From Pseudobdellovibrionaceae bacterium (GTDB lineage: Bacteria; Bdellovibrionota; Bdellovibrionia; Bdellovibrionales; Bdellovibrionaceae): a stretch of DNA of 64,000 nucleotides. A program made the translations under genes and the position numbers. Positions 42,828-51,828 of this stretch are shown here, piece by piece; positions within the stretch are counted from its first letter, which is position 1; every line of letters begins with the position of its first letter. Below the pieces are notes generated by a model. It was given only the letters and a program-made list of their open reading frames with translations. It did no database searches and was not told where the DNA came from. The DNA is taken from contig JADJYV010000013.1 of the NCBI GenBank assembly GCA_016719575.1, positions 1,550,001-1,614,000 on the forward strand. Direction: 5' to 3'.

Positions 42828-43612
42828 CAGCTTCCTATCGCCATTTGTAGGAAGACCTCACCCAAAAAGCTTGTAAGCCAGTCCATTACTACAATAGCAA
42901 TCATAGTCGTGACCGCCGTTGAAACCACGGCCTTGCCAACGCCTTTTGCTCCTCCAACTGCATAAAAACCCTTTTGTGTGCAAATTGTTGCAAGAACCAC
43001 GGCGAAGGTAAAACACTTCACCAGACCCGTCGCAATTGAAGGCGCCGTAATAATTGTCGGTATGTGCCGGACATATTCTTCTGGATTAACTCCTGCCAAT
43101 GAATAACCCAAAAACATTCCGCCAAAAACCGACATTAGAAGACCCAAGAAAAGCAAAAAGAAACTAGAAACAATGATTCCAAGAAATCGTGGCAAAATAA
43201 TCTCCTGCATAGGATCTGCCCCCAAGCAGCGAATCGCATCGATCTGCTCCGTTACCCGCATCGTCCCGAGCTCTGCAGAAGTGAATGCGCCGATTTTTCC
43301 ACTTAACATAAATGCGATCAAAAGCGGACCAACCTCACGAAAAGTTCCGCTCGTCGCAAGACCTCCGAGATAACCCAGGGCGCCAAATTCTTTCATTTGC
43401 ACAGTAAATTGCACGGCCATGATGGCGCCAACAAAAAAGCCCGCCATTGCTGTCGTAGCAAAGCTTTCAACCGTGACATGCCAAATCTGCTCAAAGACGA
43501 GGCTTTTCCGGCAAGGTCGAAATAGGAGGGTTTTTATAATTTCTGAAAGAAACAAGAGAGCCTTGCCGATTTCGTCAATTATTTGAATAAACCCACGCAG
43601 GCCTCTCATCAT
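42827..43612 (-). CDS. MlaE-like permease, first copy
   Basis: 261 residues of the MlaE family, with L-G-T-M-R-V-T-E-Q-I-D-A-I-R-C-L-G-A-D-P near residue 110 and five or so membrane segments. The N-terminal elbow helix found in MlaE is present. It overlaps the ATPase gene upstream by four bases and the second permease downstream by one, so the products are made together. Confidence 0.87.
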   Translation of the reverse strand: MMRGLRGFIQIIDEIGKALLFLSEIIKTLLFRPCRKSLVFEQIWHVTVESFATTAMAGFFVGAIMAVQFTVQMKEFGALGYLGGLATSGTFREVGPLLIAFMLSGKIGAFTSAELGTMRVTEQIDAIRCLGADPMQEIILPRFLGIIVSSFFLLFLGLLMSVFGGMFLGYSLAGVNPEEYVRHIPTIITAPSIATGLVKCFTFAVVLATICTQKGFYAVGGAKGVGKAVVSTAVTTMIAIVVMDWLTSFLGEVFLQMAIGS

Positions 43613-44337
43613 GAGTGCACCTCAGCCATAAAGTCTTTAACCAGCGGCACAGGGGAATTTTTTATTTCAGTTGGCGTCCCCAGGGCGACGATACTTCCTT
43701 GATCCAAAACAACGATTCGATCCGCTATTGAAAGGGCACACTGCATATCATGACTAACGACCAAAGAAGTTGTTTTAAGGGTGTGCGACAAATCCTGGAT
43801 GAGCTGATTGACTGCATTTGTTGTGATTGGATCAAGTCCTGTCGTTGGTTCATCAAATAGCAAGATTTCTGGTTCAAGCGCCACCGTCCGCGCCAAGCTA
43901 ACCCTCTTTTGCATGCCGTAAGATATTTGGCCGGGCCTCTTGGATTCGATCCCCTGCAAATGAACTAATGCCAATGCCTTTTTAACCTTGGCACCAATCT
44001 CACCTTCAGAAAACTGGAAATGCCTCCTTAGGCCAAAGGCCACATTTTCATGGATAGTCAACGAATCAAAGAGTGCCGGATGTTGAAAAACCATGCCGCA
44101 CTTTTTTCGTATCGGCAGATATTGTTCCTCCGTCAACTTACTAACCTCTTGCCCGTCGATCCAAATTTCTCCCTCATCAGGTCGCAAAAGACCGACAATA
44201 TTCTTAAGTAAAACAGACTTGCCCGTTCCCGAAGTCCCAAGAATAAAGAGAATCTCGCCCTGGCGAACATCGAGACTTATCCCCCGAAGCACCGTTCGTT
44301 CACCAAAACGTTTTACTAAATTTTTAAATCTGATCAT
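43609..44337 (-). CDS. MlaF-like ABC ATPase with altered signature motif
   Basis: 242 residues. Walker A G-T-S-G-T-G-K-S (near 34), Walker B with catalytic Glu (I-L-L-F-D-E-P) and the switch His (V-S-H-D) are intact, but the signature reads I-S-Y-G-M-Q instead of S-G-G-M/Q: Tyr140 replaces the glycine. In an asymmetric dimer its own Walker site would be normal and its signature would serve the partner's site. The partner is probably the ATPase at 44381-45139. Overlaps the permease by four bases. Confidence 0.85.
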   Translation of the reverse strand: MIRFKNLVKRFGERTVLRGISLDVRQGEILFILGTSGTGKSVLLKNIVGLLRPDEGEIWIDGQEVSKLTEEQYLPIRKKCGMVFQHPALFDSLTIHENVAFGLRRHFQFSEGEIGAKVKKALALVHLQGIESKRPGQISYGMQKRVSLARTVALEPEILLFDEPTTGLDPITTNAVNQLIQDLSHTLKTTSLVVSHDMQCALSIADRIVVLDQGSIVALGTPTEIKNSPVPLVKDFMAEVHS

Positions 44338-44380
44338 TTGTTAATCATAGGTAAAGTTTGTGTCCTAATGCAAGCGGCGA

Positions 44381-45139
44381 CTATGTTCCGAGATTATCTG
44401 TAAGTGGTCCTTTTAAATCGCCGCGAATAAATTGCTGTACCCTTGGGTCCGGATGTTTTTTTGTCTGCTCTGGCGTTCCGGTAATAATTATCGCCTGGTC
44501 TACCACAAGGGCTATACGAGTTGCCATTTGATATGCTCGATTTACATCATTTGTGATTGCAATCACCGTCGAACCATTTTTCTTTTGCAGATCTTTTATC
44601 AAATCAACAATTTTGCGAGAAGTAATAGGGTCCAATCCCGCAGTAGGGTCGTCGTAAAAAATAATTTCTGGATTCAGAGCTAAGGCTCTAGCAATTCCGA
44701 GCCTTTTTTGCATTCCCCCACTGATCTCATCGGGAAATAAATGCTTTGCGTGTGAAATTCCAACTGCTTCCAAAAAAAGATCTACTTTCGATTGAATCTC
44801 ACTCGCCGACAAGTCCGTGGTTTCTCTGAGAGGGAACGCGACGTTTTCACCGCAAGTAAATGAATCGAAAAGAGCGTTTTTTTGAAAAAGCATTCCGAGT
44901 TTTTTTAACACCTCAAACGCCTCTGCGCCGCCAAGCGTCGCAAAGTCCAGCTCATTTATATAAACTTTGCCTTTTCGCGGGGTTACTAATCCGGCCATGG
45001 TTTTAAGTAGCGTTGTTTTTCCGTGCCCGCTCGGCCCCATCAAAACAAAGACCTCGCCTCTTGCTACTTCAAGCGAAATGTCCTTTAAGATAACCTGTGT
45101 GTCGAAGGCGACCTCTACTTCGTGCAATTTCAATGACAT
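44381..45139 (-). CDS. MlaF-like ABC ATPase with altered Walker B and switch residues
   Basis: 252 residues. Walker A G-P-S-G-H-G-K-T and signature I-S-G-G-M-Q are intact, but the catalytic Glu after Walker B is Asp164 (I-I-F-Y-D-D-P) and the switch His is Asn197 (I-T-N-D-V). Both changes fall on this subunit's own ATP site, the same composite site that would use the altered signature of the 43609-44337 protein. It starts the Mla operon and is followed by a 43-base gap. Lowered hydrolysis at this site is inference. Confidence 0.85.
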   Translation of the reverse strand: MSLKLHEVEVAFDTQVILKDISLEVARGEVFVLMGPSGHGKTTLLKTMAGLVTPRKGKVYINELDFATLGGAEAFEVLKKLGMLFQKNALFDSFTCGENVAFPLRETTDLSASEIQSKVDLFLEAVGISHAKHLFPDEISGGMQKRLGIARALALNPEIIFYDDPTAGLDPITSRKIVDLIKDLQKKNGSTVIAITNDVNRAYQMATRIALVVDQAIIITGTPEQTKKHPDPRVQQFIRGDLKGPLTDNLGT

Positions 45140-45256
45140 AAATGCAATGACTCACCTCACTCGGACTTGTCTCAATACTCGATTTAAGATTGAATGTGCA
45201 GCTGAAAGCAATCAATAAATTAAATCAATTTTCTCTTAAAATCCTAAGGAGATAGC

Positions 45257-46201
45257 ATGGCTCATAAAAGAAATAAAATTGCAGTTATTGGCGCCGGATT
45301 TGTTGGATCAACAACAGCTCACTGGGCGGCTCAAAAAGAATTGGGCGACGTTGTTGTCCTTGATGTCAATGAGGGCACCGCGATTGGTAAATCTCTCGAC
45401 CTCGCACAGGCCGCACCGATTGAAATGTTTGACACTAAAATCAAAGGAACTAACAAATATGAAGATATTGCTGAGGCGAATGTTGTCATTATCACCGCCG
45501 GAATGCCTCGCAAGCCTGGCATGAGCCGCGACGAGCTTGTCGGTATCAATGCTAAAATCGTTAAAGACGTTTGCGAAGGCGTAAAAAAGTACGCTCCGAA
45601 TTCCTACGTCATTGTTGTTTGCAACCCAATGGATGTTATGGCCGTTTATGCAAAGCAAATCTTAGGTTTTCCGCGAGAGCGCGTGATAGGAATGGGCGGC
45701 TGCCTTGATTCTGCACGATTCCGTGCGTTTATTGCAGAAGAACTGAATGTCTCTGTAAAAGACGTCACAGGCGTGGTTCTCGGCAATCACGGAGACGCAA
45801 TGGTTCCAATGGTCCGCTTGGCTTCAGTGTCAGGAGTTCCTTTGATGGATCTTTTGCCCGCAGAAAAAATTGCCGCTATTGTAGCGCGCACCAAGCAGGC
45901 CGGCGCCGAAATCGGCGGTCACTTAAAAACAGGCTCAGCATACTATGCTCCTTCTCGTGGTGCCGTTGAAATGGCCGAAGCTATCCTGAAAGACCAAAAG
46001 CGCGTTTTGCCAGTTGCCGTTGAGCTCAATGGTGAGTTCGGCGTAACAGATAAGTTAATGGTTGGCGTTTTGGCTCGCATCGGCGGCAAAGGAATGGAAG
46101 GAATTGTCGACATCAAAATGAATGGCGACGAAAAAGCTGAGTTTGCGAAATCGGTTGAAGCGGTTCGCACTCTAGTCTCTGGTCTAAAAAACGTTCAGTA
46201 G
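45257..46201 (+). CDS. mdh: Malate dehydrogenase
   Basis: 314-residue NAD-dependent MDH of the LDH-like type. G-A-G-F-V-G-S-T-T near residue 12, R-K-P-G-M-S-R-D near 85, the substrate Arg in D-S-A-R-F-R and the catalytic His in L-G-N-H-G-D-A-M are present; the substrate-loop residue is Arg/Met-type, favouring malate over lactate. AAGGAGAT ribosome site. First gene of an mdh-sucC-sucD run. Confidence 0.95.
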   Translation: MAHKRNKIAVIGAGFVGSTTAHWAAQKELGDVVVLDVNEGTAIGKSLDLAQAAPIEMFDTKIKGTNKYEDIAEANVVIITAGMPRKPGMSRDELVGINAKIVKDVCEGVKKYAPNSYVIVVCNPMDVMAVYAKQILGFPRERVIGMGGCLDSARFRAFIAEELNVSVKDVTGVVLGNHGDAMVPMVRLASVSGVPLMDLLPAEKIAAIVARTKQAGAEIGGHLKTGSAYYAPSRGAVEMAEAILKDQKRVLPVAVELNGEFGVTDKLMVGVLARIGGKGMEGIVDIKMNGDEKAEFAKSVEAVRTLVSGLKNVQ

Positions 46202-46218
46202 TTGAAAGGCTTTCTTAA

Positions 46219-47385
46219 ATGAATATTCACGAGTATCAAGCCAAAGAAATTCTCAGAAAATATGGCGTAGCGACCTTAAAAGGTCGTGTTGCGCACTCTC
46301 CCGAAGAGGCCGTGGCCGCAGCAAAAGATGTCGGCGGAACTCTCTGGGTCGTCAAAGCACAAATTCATGCGGGCGGGCGCGGCAAGGGAGGTGGCGTGAA
46401 AATAGCCAAATCTCTGGATGAAGTCAGCCTTCTTACCAAAAGCATGATCGGAATGACTTTGGTCACTCACCAAACTGGCCCCGAGGGCAAAGTCGTACAA
46501 AAGGTTTTTGTCGAACAGGGATGCAACATTGCTAAAGAATATTATGTCGCTTGTCTAATTGATCGAGCCACAGGAAGAGCCGCAATGATGGCTTCCGCTG
46601 AAGGCGGAATGGATATCGAAGAAGTTGCTGAACATAATCCAAATGCAATCATCAAAGTTGATATCGATCCAACCGTTGGTTTGGCTGCATTTCAAGCTCG
46701 TGAATTAGCGTTCAAGATAGGGCTTCCAAACGAAGTTATCAACAAGGCCGTTAAGTTTTTTCAAGGTCTTTACCAAGCCTTCGTTGAAACAGACTGCTCC
46801 ATCGCCGAAATCAATCCTTTGGTGCTCACAAAGGAAGGCGATGTCTTCTGCTTGGATGCAAAAATGAATTTCGACGACAATGCTCTCTTTCGTCACAAAG
46901 AAATCGTTGAGATGCGAGATCTCAACGAAGAGGAGCCCTCTGAGATTGAGGCCTCCAAGTACGACCTTGCTTTTATCAAGCTTGATGGCAACATCGGCTG
47001 CCTTGTAAACGGCGCGGGGCTTGCGATGGCGACTCTTGATATAATCAAGCTTCATGGCGCCGAGCCCGCTAACTTTCTTGATGTCGGCGGCGGCGCAAAC
47101 AAGGAAAAGGTAACTGCAGCTTTCAAAATCATCCTTAAAGACCCTCATGTTAAAGGAATCTTGGTAAATATTTTTGGTGGCATCATGAAATGTGACATTA
47201 TTGCGGAGGGCGTGATCGCAGCGTCGAAAGAGTTGGGCCTCAAAGTTCCTCTAGTTTGTCGGCTGGAAGGAACTAATGTGGAGCTCGGAAAAAAGATGCT
47301 AAAAGAAAGTGGATTAAATATCACTCCAGCAGACGATCTTACAGATGCAGCTAAAAAAATTGTCGCTGCCGTGAAAGGACACTAA
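46219..47385 (+). CDS. sucC: Succinyl-CoA synthetase beta subunit
   Basis: 388 residues, the usual length. ATP-grasp N-terminal domain (M-N-I-H-E-Y-Q-A-K-E-I-L, then V-V-K-A-Q-I-H-A-G-G-R-G-K) and the C-terminal CoA-ligase domain (N-I-F-G-G-I-M-K-C-D) are clear. Works with SucD to make ATP or GTP from succinyl-CoA. 17 bases after mdh, two bases before sucD. Confidence 0.96.
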   Translation: MNIHEYQAKEILRKYGVATLKGRVAHSPEEAVAAAKDVGGTLWVVKAQIHAGGRGKGGGVKIAKSLDEVSLLTKSMIGMTLVTHQTGPEGKVVQKVFVEQGCNIAKEYYVACLIDRATGRAAMMASAEGGMDIEEVAEHNPNAIIKVDIDPTVGLAAFQARELAFKIGLPNEVINKAVKFFQGLYQAFVETDCSIAEINPLVLTKEGDVFCLDAKMNFDDNALFRHKEIVEMRDLNEEEPSEIEASKYDLAFIKLDGNIGCLVNGAGLAMATLDIIKLHGAEPANFLDVGGGANKEKVTAAFKIILKDPHVKGILVNIFGGIMKCDIIAEGVIAASKELGLKVPLVCRLEGTNVELGKKMLKESGLNITPADDLTDAAKKIVAAVKGH

Positions 47386-47387
47386 TC

Positions 47388-48257
47388 ATGTCAATTCTAA
47401 TTAATAAAGACACCAAAGTGATTTGCCAGGGTTTTACCGGAGCCCAAGGTTCCTTCCACTCAGAACAATGCCTTGCATATGGCACAAAAATGGTTGGAGG
47501 AACGACTCCCGGAAAGGGCGGCACTAAACACCTAGGTCTTCCCGTTTTTAATACCGTCAATGAAGCAAAAGAAATAACGGGTTGTCATGTTTCGATGGTT
47601 TTTGTTCCACCGCCTTTCGCCGCGGACTCCATCCTTGAAGCCGTTGAGGCGGAGTTAGATCTCGTCATCTGCATCACTGAAGGCATTCCCGTTATGGATA
47701 TGGTCAAAGTAAAGCAGTACATGAAGGGGAAAAAAACTCGGCTTGTAGGACCTAATTGCCCAGGCGTCATTACGCCTGGCGAGTGTAAAATCGGAATTAT
47801 GCCAGGACACATTCATATGCCGGGTCGAATTGGTGTTCTTTCGCGCTCAGGAACTTTGACTTACGAGGCCGTCGGCCAACTCACCCGCCTTGGTCTGGGA
47901 CAATCTACATGTGTCGGTATCGGCGGAGATCCTGTTAACGGAACAAACTTTATTGACGTTCTTGAAATGTACAATGCCGACAAAAACACCGATGCTGTAA
48001 TTATGATCGGTGAGATCGGCGGCTCCGCCGAAGAAGAAGCCGCAGAATACATAAAGCGAGAATTCAAAAAACCTGTTGCCGCTTTTATCGCGGGCGCTGC
48101 CGCGCCAAAAGGTAAGCGCATGGGTCACGCGGGTGCAATTATCAGTGGCGGCAAGGGCACAGCCGAGGCTAAGTTCGAAGCGCTGCTCTCTGCCGGTTGC
48201 AAGATCTCAAGAAGTCCTGCCGACATGGGAACTACTTTAAAGTCGATGTTACGATAG
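47388..48257 (+). CDS. sucD: Succinyl-CoA synthetase alpha subunit
   Basis: 289 residues. CoA-binding Rossmann start (C-Q-G-F-T-G-A-Q-G-S-F-H), and the phosphohistidine region G-H-A-G-A-I-I near residue 245 with the His that carries phosphate in the reaction. It directly follows sucC and ends the operon at a hairpin. Confidence 0.96.
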   Translation: MSILINKDTKVICQGFTGAQGSFHSEQCLAYGTKMVGGTTPGKGGTKHLGLPVFNTVNEAKEITGCHVSMVFVPPPFAADSILEAVEAELDLVICITEGIPVMDMVKVKQYMKGKKTRLVGPNCPGVITPGECKIGIMPGHIHMPGRIGVLSRSGTLTYEAVGQLTRLGLGQSTCVGIGGDPVNGTNFIDVLEMYNADKNTDAVIMIGEIGGSAEEEAAEYIKREFKKPVAAFIAGAAAPKGKRMGHAGAIISGGKGTAEAKFEALLSAGCKISRSPADMGTTLKSMLR

Positions 48258-48263
48258 ATTCCA

Positions 48264-48303
48264 AAGGGCCTGCTTTAATGTGTATAGACGTTAGGCAGGC
48301 TCT
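48264..48303 (+). terminator. Hairpin after sucD
   Basis: GCCTGC (48268-48273) and GCAGGC (48295-48300) pair, extended on both sides by G-U and A-T pairs, over a 21-base loop; ATTTCGTTT follows. It is terminator-like but the T-run is interrupted. Confidence 0.45.
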
Positions 48304-48428
48304 ATTTCGTTTCCAAGAACAATTTCTCATATTGATTCAAGCCCGGGACTCTAGGTCTGGGCAAGTTTGCGTGGAACCTAAGATCTCAGCTACAATCAGA
48401 AAAGACTCTCATTTTTTCAAGGGGAAAC

Positions 48429-48887
48429 ATGGCTATTACAGTGGTGCTGGTTGTTTGGACCGGGTTCATCTTGTGCGTATCGCCAGCATTTGCAACCCTT
48501 GGGGAGGCAACAACGACTATTAACATCGATGTTGCAAAGTTAAAAGCCTCTCAAAAACCCATGGTCACATCAGAAAAATACACTGTTCATGAGATGATTG
48601 CTGATGGAAACACCATCCGTGAATATTCAAACTCAGATGGAATTGTTTTTGCCGTCAGTTGGCGTGGAATTTCGAAGCCCGACCTAAGCATTTTATTTGG
48701 AGCCTACTTTAACGAATATATCTCCACTATCGAGAAGTCCACGAAACAACATGGAAAAAGAAGTGTGTCGATGGAAACGTCAAAGATGGTCCTCAAGCGT
48801 GGAGGTCGGATGCGCGACCAAAGGGGCTTTGCATACGTCCCCTCTCTCGTCCCTGTCGATTTAAATGTTGAGGACCTGAGCCAATGA
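48429..48887 (+). CDS. Exported DUF2844-like protein
   Basis: 152 residues with a signal peptide (M-A-I-T-V-V-L-V then V-S-P-A-F-A, cleavage near residue 22). The mature part has Y-T-V-H-E-M-I-A-D-G-N-T-I-R-E-Y, G-I-V-F-A-V-S-W-R-G and P-D-L-S-I-L-F-G-A-Y, the DUF2844 pattern. Its 3' end overlaps the DUF3443-like gene by ATGA; the same pair occurs in Burkholderia-type bacteria. AAGGGGAAAC precedes the ATG. Function not established. Confidence 0.7.
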   Translation: MAITVVLVVWTGFILCVSPAFATLGEATTTINIDVAKLKASQKPMVTSEKYTVHEMIADGNTIREYSNSDGIVFAVSWRGISKPDLSILFGAYFNEYISTIEKSTKQHGKRSVSMETSKMVLKRGGRMRDQRGFAYVPSLVPVDLNVEDLSQ

Positions 48888-50116
48888 AAATGCGATGGCT
48901 TGTAATTCCACTTCTATCGGCATTGTCTTTACTTGCATATAATAACTGCGGAAAAAATGGTTTTGAAAAATCGTTAGTTAGAAATGAAAGCTCAACGGTG
49001 ATTGCCGGTGGTCTATCACAACCCCTTCCAATAGTTGGAACCGAACCAAATGCCGTCAAAATTACTATGGGCTGCGGATATATAAATGAACCCTGTGTCA
49101 GTGTCACCATCTGCGAACCAAACACTTCAAACTGTCAGACGATACCTAACGTTTTGCTTGATACAGGTAGTTACGGCCTCAGGCTTTTTTCATCTGTAGT
49201 AAGTCTTAATCTTTCGACAAGAGTCCTTGGCGGGGGAAGTTTGGCTGAATGTGTTTCTTATGCCGATGGCACCTCACAGTGGGGCCCGATCAAATCAGCG
49301 GATGTTGTCTTAGGGCAACTAAAAGCTTCAAACCTTGCTGTACATATCATTGATTCGGCTTTCGGGACCATCCCTGCGGACTGTACTAATCCCGACACCG
49401 CCCCTAGCGCCGCTGGATACAATGGAATCCTCGGTGTTGGTCTCTTTACTGAAGACTGCGGTCCGGGCTGTGCAAATACTGCAAACAATAGAATCTACTT
49501 TACTTGCGTCGGCGCCACCTGTTCGCCAACGGCCGTGCCGGTGGCTCAACAGGTTTCTAATCCAGTGCCCTTCTTGCCCGCTGATAATAATGGGGTGGTG
49601 GTTCAACTTCCGGCTATCCCTTCGACAGGGGCTCCTTCCCTCGCGGGCTGGATGGTGCTTGGAGTTGGAACTCGTAGTAATAACAGTCCTCAATCCGCAA
49701 ATGTTCTTCCGGCCGATAGAAACGGATATATTCAAACATCCTTTAATGGAAAAAGCTATTCGTCCTCTTTTATCGACAGCGGATCGAATGGGCTCTTTTT
49801 CCCAGGCTCCGGAGCTCTCTCAAACTGCAGTACGACGGGGATTGCTATCGGGTTCTTTTGTCCAGCCACTCCTACAAAGTTGACAGCTGTTCAGATTGGA
49901 AAATCCGGAGCTCCGCAAATTTCAGTTAATTTCGAAGTTACTAATGGCGAGCAGGCTTTAGCTATTAGTAATCCCAACATTATATTCAATAATATTGGGG
50001 GAAATTTTGCTGACAGTTTCGACTGGGGACTTCCCTTTTACTTAGGTCGAACAGTATTCCACGGTATTGACGGAAAAGCCTCCAGCCTTGGCCCTGGGCC
50101 CTATTTTGCCTGGTGA
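48884..50116 (+). CDS. DUF3443-like secreted protein with pepsin-like motifs
   Basis: 410 residues. The N-terminus ends Y-N-N-C-G-K-N-G-F, an atypical lipidation site (Cys22). L-L-D-T-G-S-Y-G-L (Asp93) and F-I-D-S-G-S-N-G-L (Asp298) are two catalytic-type D-T/S-G-S motifs about 205 residues apart, each as in a lobe of a pepsin-like aspartic protease, and Y-N-G-I-L-G-V-G near 180 matches the pepsin F-D-G-I-L-G-L-G motif. Ten cysteines suggest disulfides. It is co-transcribed with the DUF2844 protein. Protease activity is inference. Confidence 0.7.
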   Translation: MKMRWLVIPLLSALSLLAYNNCGKNGFEKSLVRNESSTVIAGGLSQPLPIVGTEPNAVKITMGCGYINEPCVSVTICEPNTSNCQTIPNVLLDTGSYGLRLFSSVVSLNLSTRVLGGGSLAECVSYADGTSQWGPIKSADVVLGQLKASNLAVHIIDSAFGTIPADCTNPDTAPSAAGYNGILGVGLFTEDCGPGCANTANNRIYFTCVGATCSPTAVPVAQQVSNPVPFLPADNNGVVVQLPAIPSTGAPSLAGWMVLGVGTRSNNSPQSANVLPADRNGYIQTSFNGKSYSSSFIDSGSNGLFFPGSGALSNCSTTGIAIGFFCPATPTKLTAVQIGKSGAPQISVNFEVTNGEQALAISNPNIIFNNIGGNFADSFDWGLPFYLGRTVFHGIDGKASSLGPGPYFAW

Positions 50117-50201
50117 TTTTACGGTAGACAGACTCCCCTATCTTCGCTAAAACCACCTAGTAAAATTTCTTACAACATACCAAGTTACACAAGGGGAATA
50201 T

Positions 50202-50627
50202 ATGGCTACGGAACAAACCTTCTCTATCATCAAACCAAACGCAATGAAGAAAAATGCAATTGGTGATATCGTGAGCATGTTTGAAGCAAACGGACTAAAA
50301 ATCGCTGCTGCGAAAATTCAAACGCTGTCTAAGGCAAAAGCCGAAGAGTTTTATGCAGAACACAAGGCTCGTCCATTTTTTGGAGAACTTGTTTCATTTA
50401 TGACTTCTGGACCCGTAATGCTTATGTGCCTCCAAGGCGAGGGTGCTGTCCTAAAGAACCGCGAAATCATGGGCGCAACAGATCCCAAAAAAGCAAATGC
50501 AGGCACTATCCGCTCAAAGTTTGGCGATAATGTTGGCGAAAATGCTGTTCATGGTTCCGACAGTGCTGAGTCAGCTGCTCGAGAGCTTAGTTTATTTTTC
50601 GAAAAACATGAAATCTGCAACGTTTAA
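50202..50627 (+). CDS. ndk: Nucleoside diphosphate kinase
   Basis: 141 residues, the normal length. Catalytic His in N-A-V-H-G-S-D near residue 117, and the opening T-F-S-I-I-K-P-N-A are diagnostic. Balances NTP pools. CAAGGGGA ribosome site. The stop codon TAATG overlaps the start of the methyltransferase gene. Confidence 0.96.
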   Translation: MATEQTFSIIKPNAMKKNAIGDIVSMFEANGLKIAAAKIQTLSKAKAEEFYAEHKARPFFGELVSFMTSGPVMLMCLQGEGAVLKNREIMGATDPKKANAGTIRSKFGDNVGENAVHGSDSAESAARELSLFFEKHEICNV

Positions 50628-51694
50628 TGTCCTATAATATTGACGACGTTCTCGATGTGACGATCGAAAAAATGGCCATCGGTGGTTCTGGTATCGCCAG
50701 ACACGGTGGCCTTGTTGTTTTTGTGCCAGATTCAGCCCCTGGAGACAAACTTCGTGTTAAAATCACAACGAAAAAGAAGTCTTTCGCTGAAGCTCAGATC
50801 CTCGAGATTTTGAATAGCGGACCCTCTCGAAGACAGCCCCCCTGTCCGATAGCAGATCGTTGTGGCGGCTGCAACTGGCAACACCTAACTGAGACCGAAC
50901 AGCAAAATCAAAAGCAGCTTTTCGTGAAAGAAACCCTGGCAAAATTTTTACCTGGGCGTACTCTTCAGTTTTTACCAATCAAGCCAAGCCCTCTTTCTTT
51001 CCGTTACAGAAACCGTATTCAGCCAAAGTACCACCAAGGTCAGCTCGGCTTTTTTTCTCGTCGCAGCCATGAAGTCATAGCAACGAATGACTGCCTAATT
51101 ACAGAAGAAAAACTCACCGCCTCTTTCGAAACTATCAAAGAAACTCTTGATCAAAAGTTTCTACACAAAAATGAAACGCAAAGACTTGAGATCTACTTAG
51201 ATCAGAATGAAACGCCCCAATGGGCACTTCTCGGAGAAGAGCGAGAAGGAATAGGCTTTGCGCAGGTAAATCGATTTCAAAATGAGGATCTTATAAAAAC
51301 AGTTCTCAATTGGGCTGAAGACATGACCTATGAACGTCTCTTCGATTTATATGCCGGAGGCGGGAACTTTACATTTCCACTCGCCAATCATTTTAAGGCA
51401 CAAAATATTATTGCTGCTGAGCTAGACCCAAGATTGGTCCAGAAGGCGCAGGAAAAGATTCAAAGTACTAATTCATTACAAAAGCGAGTGCGCTTCTACA
51501 CCTCTGATGTTGCTCTTTTTTTGAAACGTACAGAATTGAAAGCTAAAGATCTTGTTGTTTTAGACCCCCCCCGCTCGGGGGCGGACGCCTTCGTCATGAA
51601 AACGCTCGCTCATAGTCCTGTTCAAAAGATCCTTTATATAAGTTGCCATCCAGTTTCTCTCGCTCGGGATCTTAAATACTTCTTTGAGGCTTAG
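50627..51694 (+). CDS. RumA/RlmD-type 23S rRNA (uracil-5)-methyltransferase
   Basis: 355 residues: N-terminal TRAM domain (about 8-60), a Cys cluster C-P-I-A-D-R-C-G-G-C-N-W near 75-85 with a later Cys (T-N-D-C) for a 4Fe-4S centre, AdoMet site L-Y-A-G-G-G-N-F-T near 245 and the catalytic Cys in Y-I-S-C-H-P near 340. The family contains RlmD, RlmC and TrmA; the cluster points to RlmD/RlmC. It is 90 residues shorter than E. coli RlmD. Overlaps ndk by one base. Confidence 0.88.
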   Translation: MSYNIDDVLDVTIEKMAIGGSGIARHGGLVVFVPDSAPGDKLRVKITTKKKSFAEAQILEILNSGPSRRQPPCPIADRCGGCNWQHLTETEQQNQKQLFVKETLAKFLPGRTLQFLPIKPSPLSFRYRNRIQPKYHQGQLGFFSRRSHEVIATNDCLITEEKLTASFETIKETLDQKFLHKNETQRLEIYLDQNETPQWALLGEEREGIGFAQVNRFQNEDLIKTVLNWAEDMTYERLFDLYAGGGNFTFPLANHFKAQNIIAAELDPRLVQKAQEKIQSTNSLQKRVRFYTSDVALFLKRTELKAKDLVVLDPPRSGADAFVMKTLAHSPVQKILYISCHPVSLARDLKYFFEA

Positions 51695-51828
51695 GAGCAG
51701 AATTCGTCCAGAAAAAAGCTTACACTTAAGCAGATTCAATGTTTTGAAATGTTCCCCCAAACGGATCACGTCGAGACTATAGCAGAGCTAGCCATTGACA
51801 CGCGGTGAGTCGGTGGTAACTTTGTAAT

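Noticed and set aside
46705..47148. 147-residue minus-strand frame opposite sucC
   Set aside because: Shadow of a highly conserved gene on the plus strand; no ribosome site.
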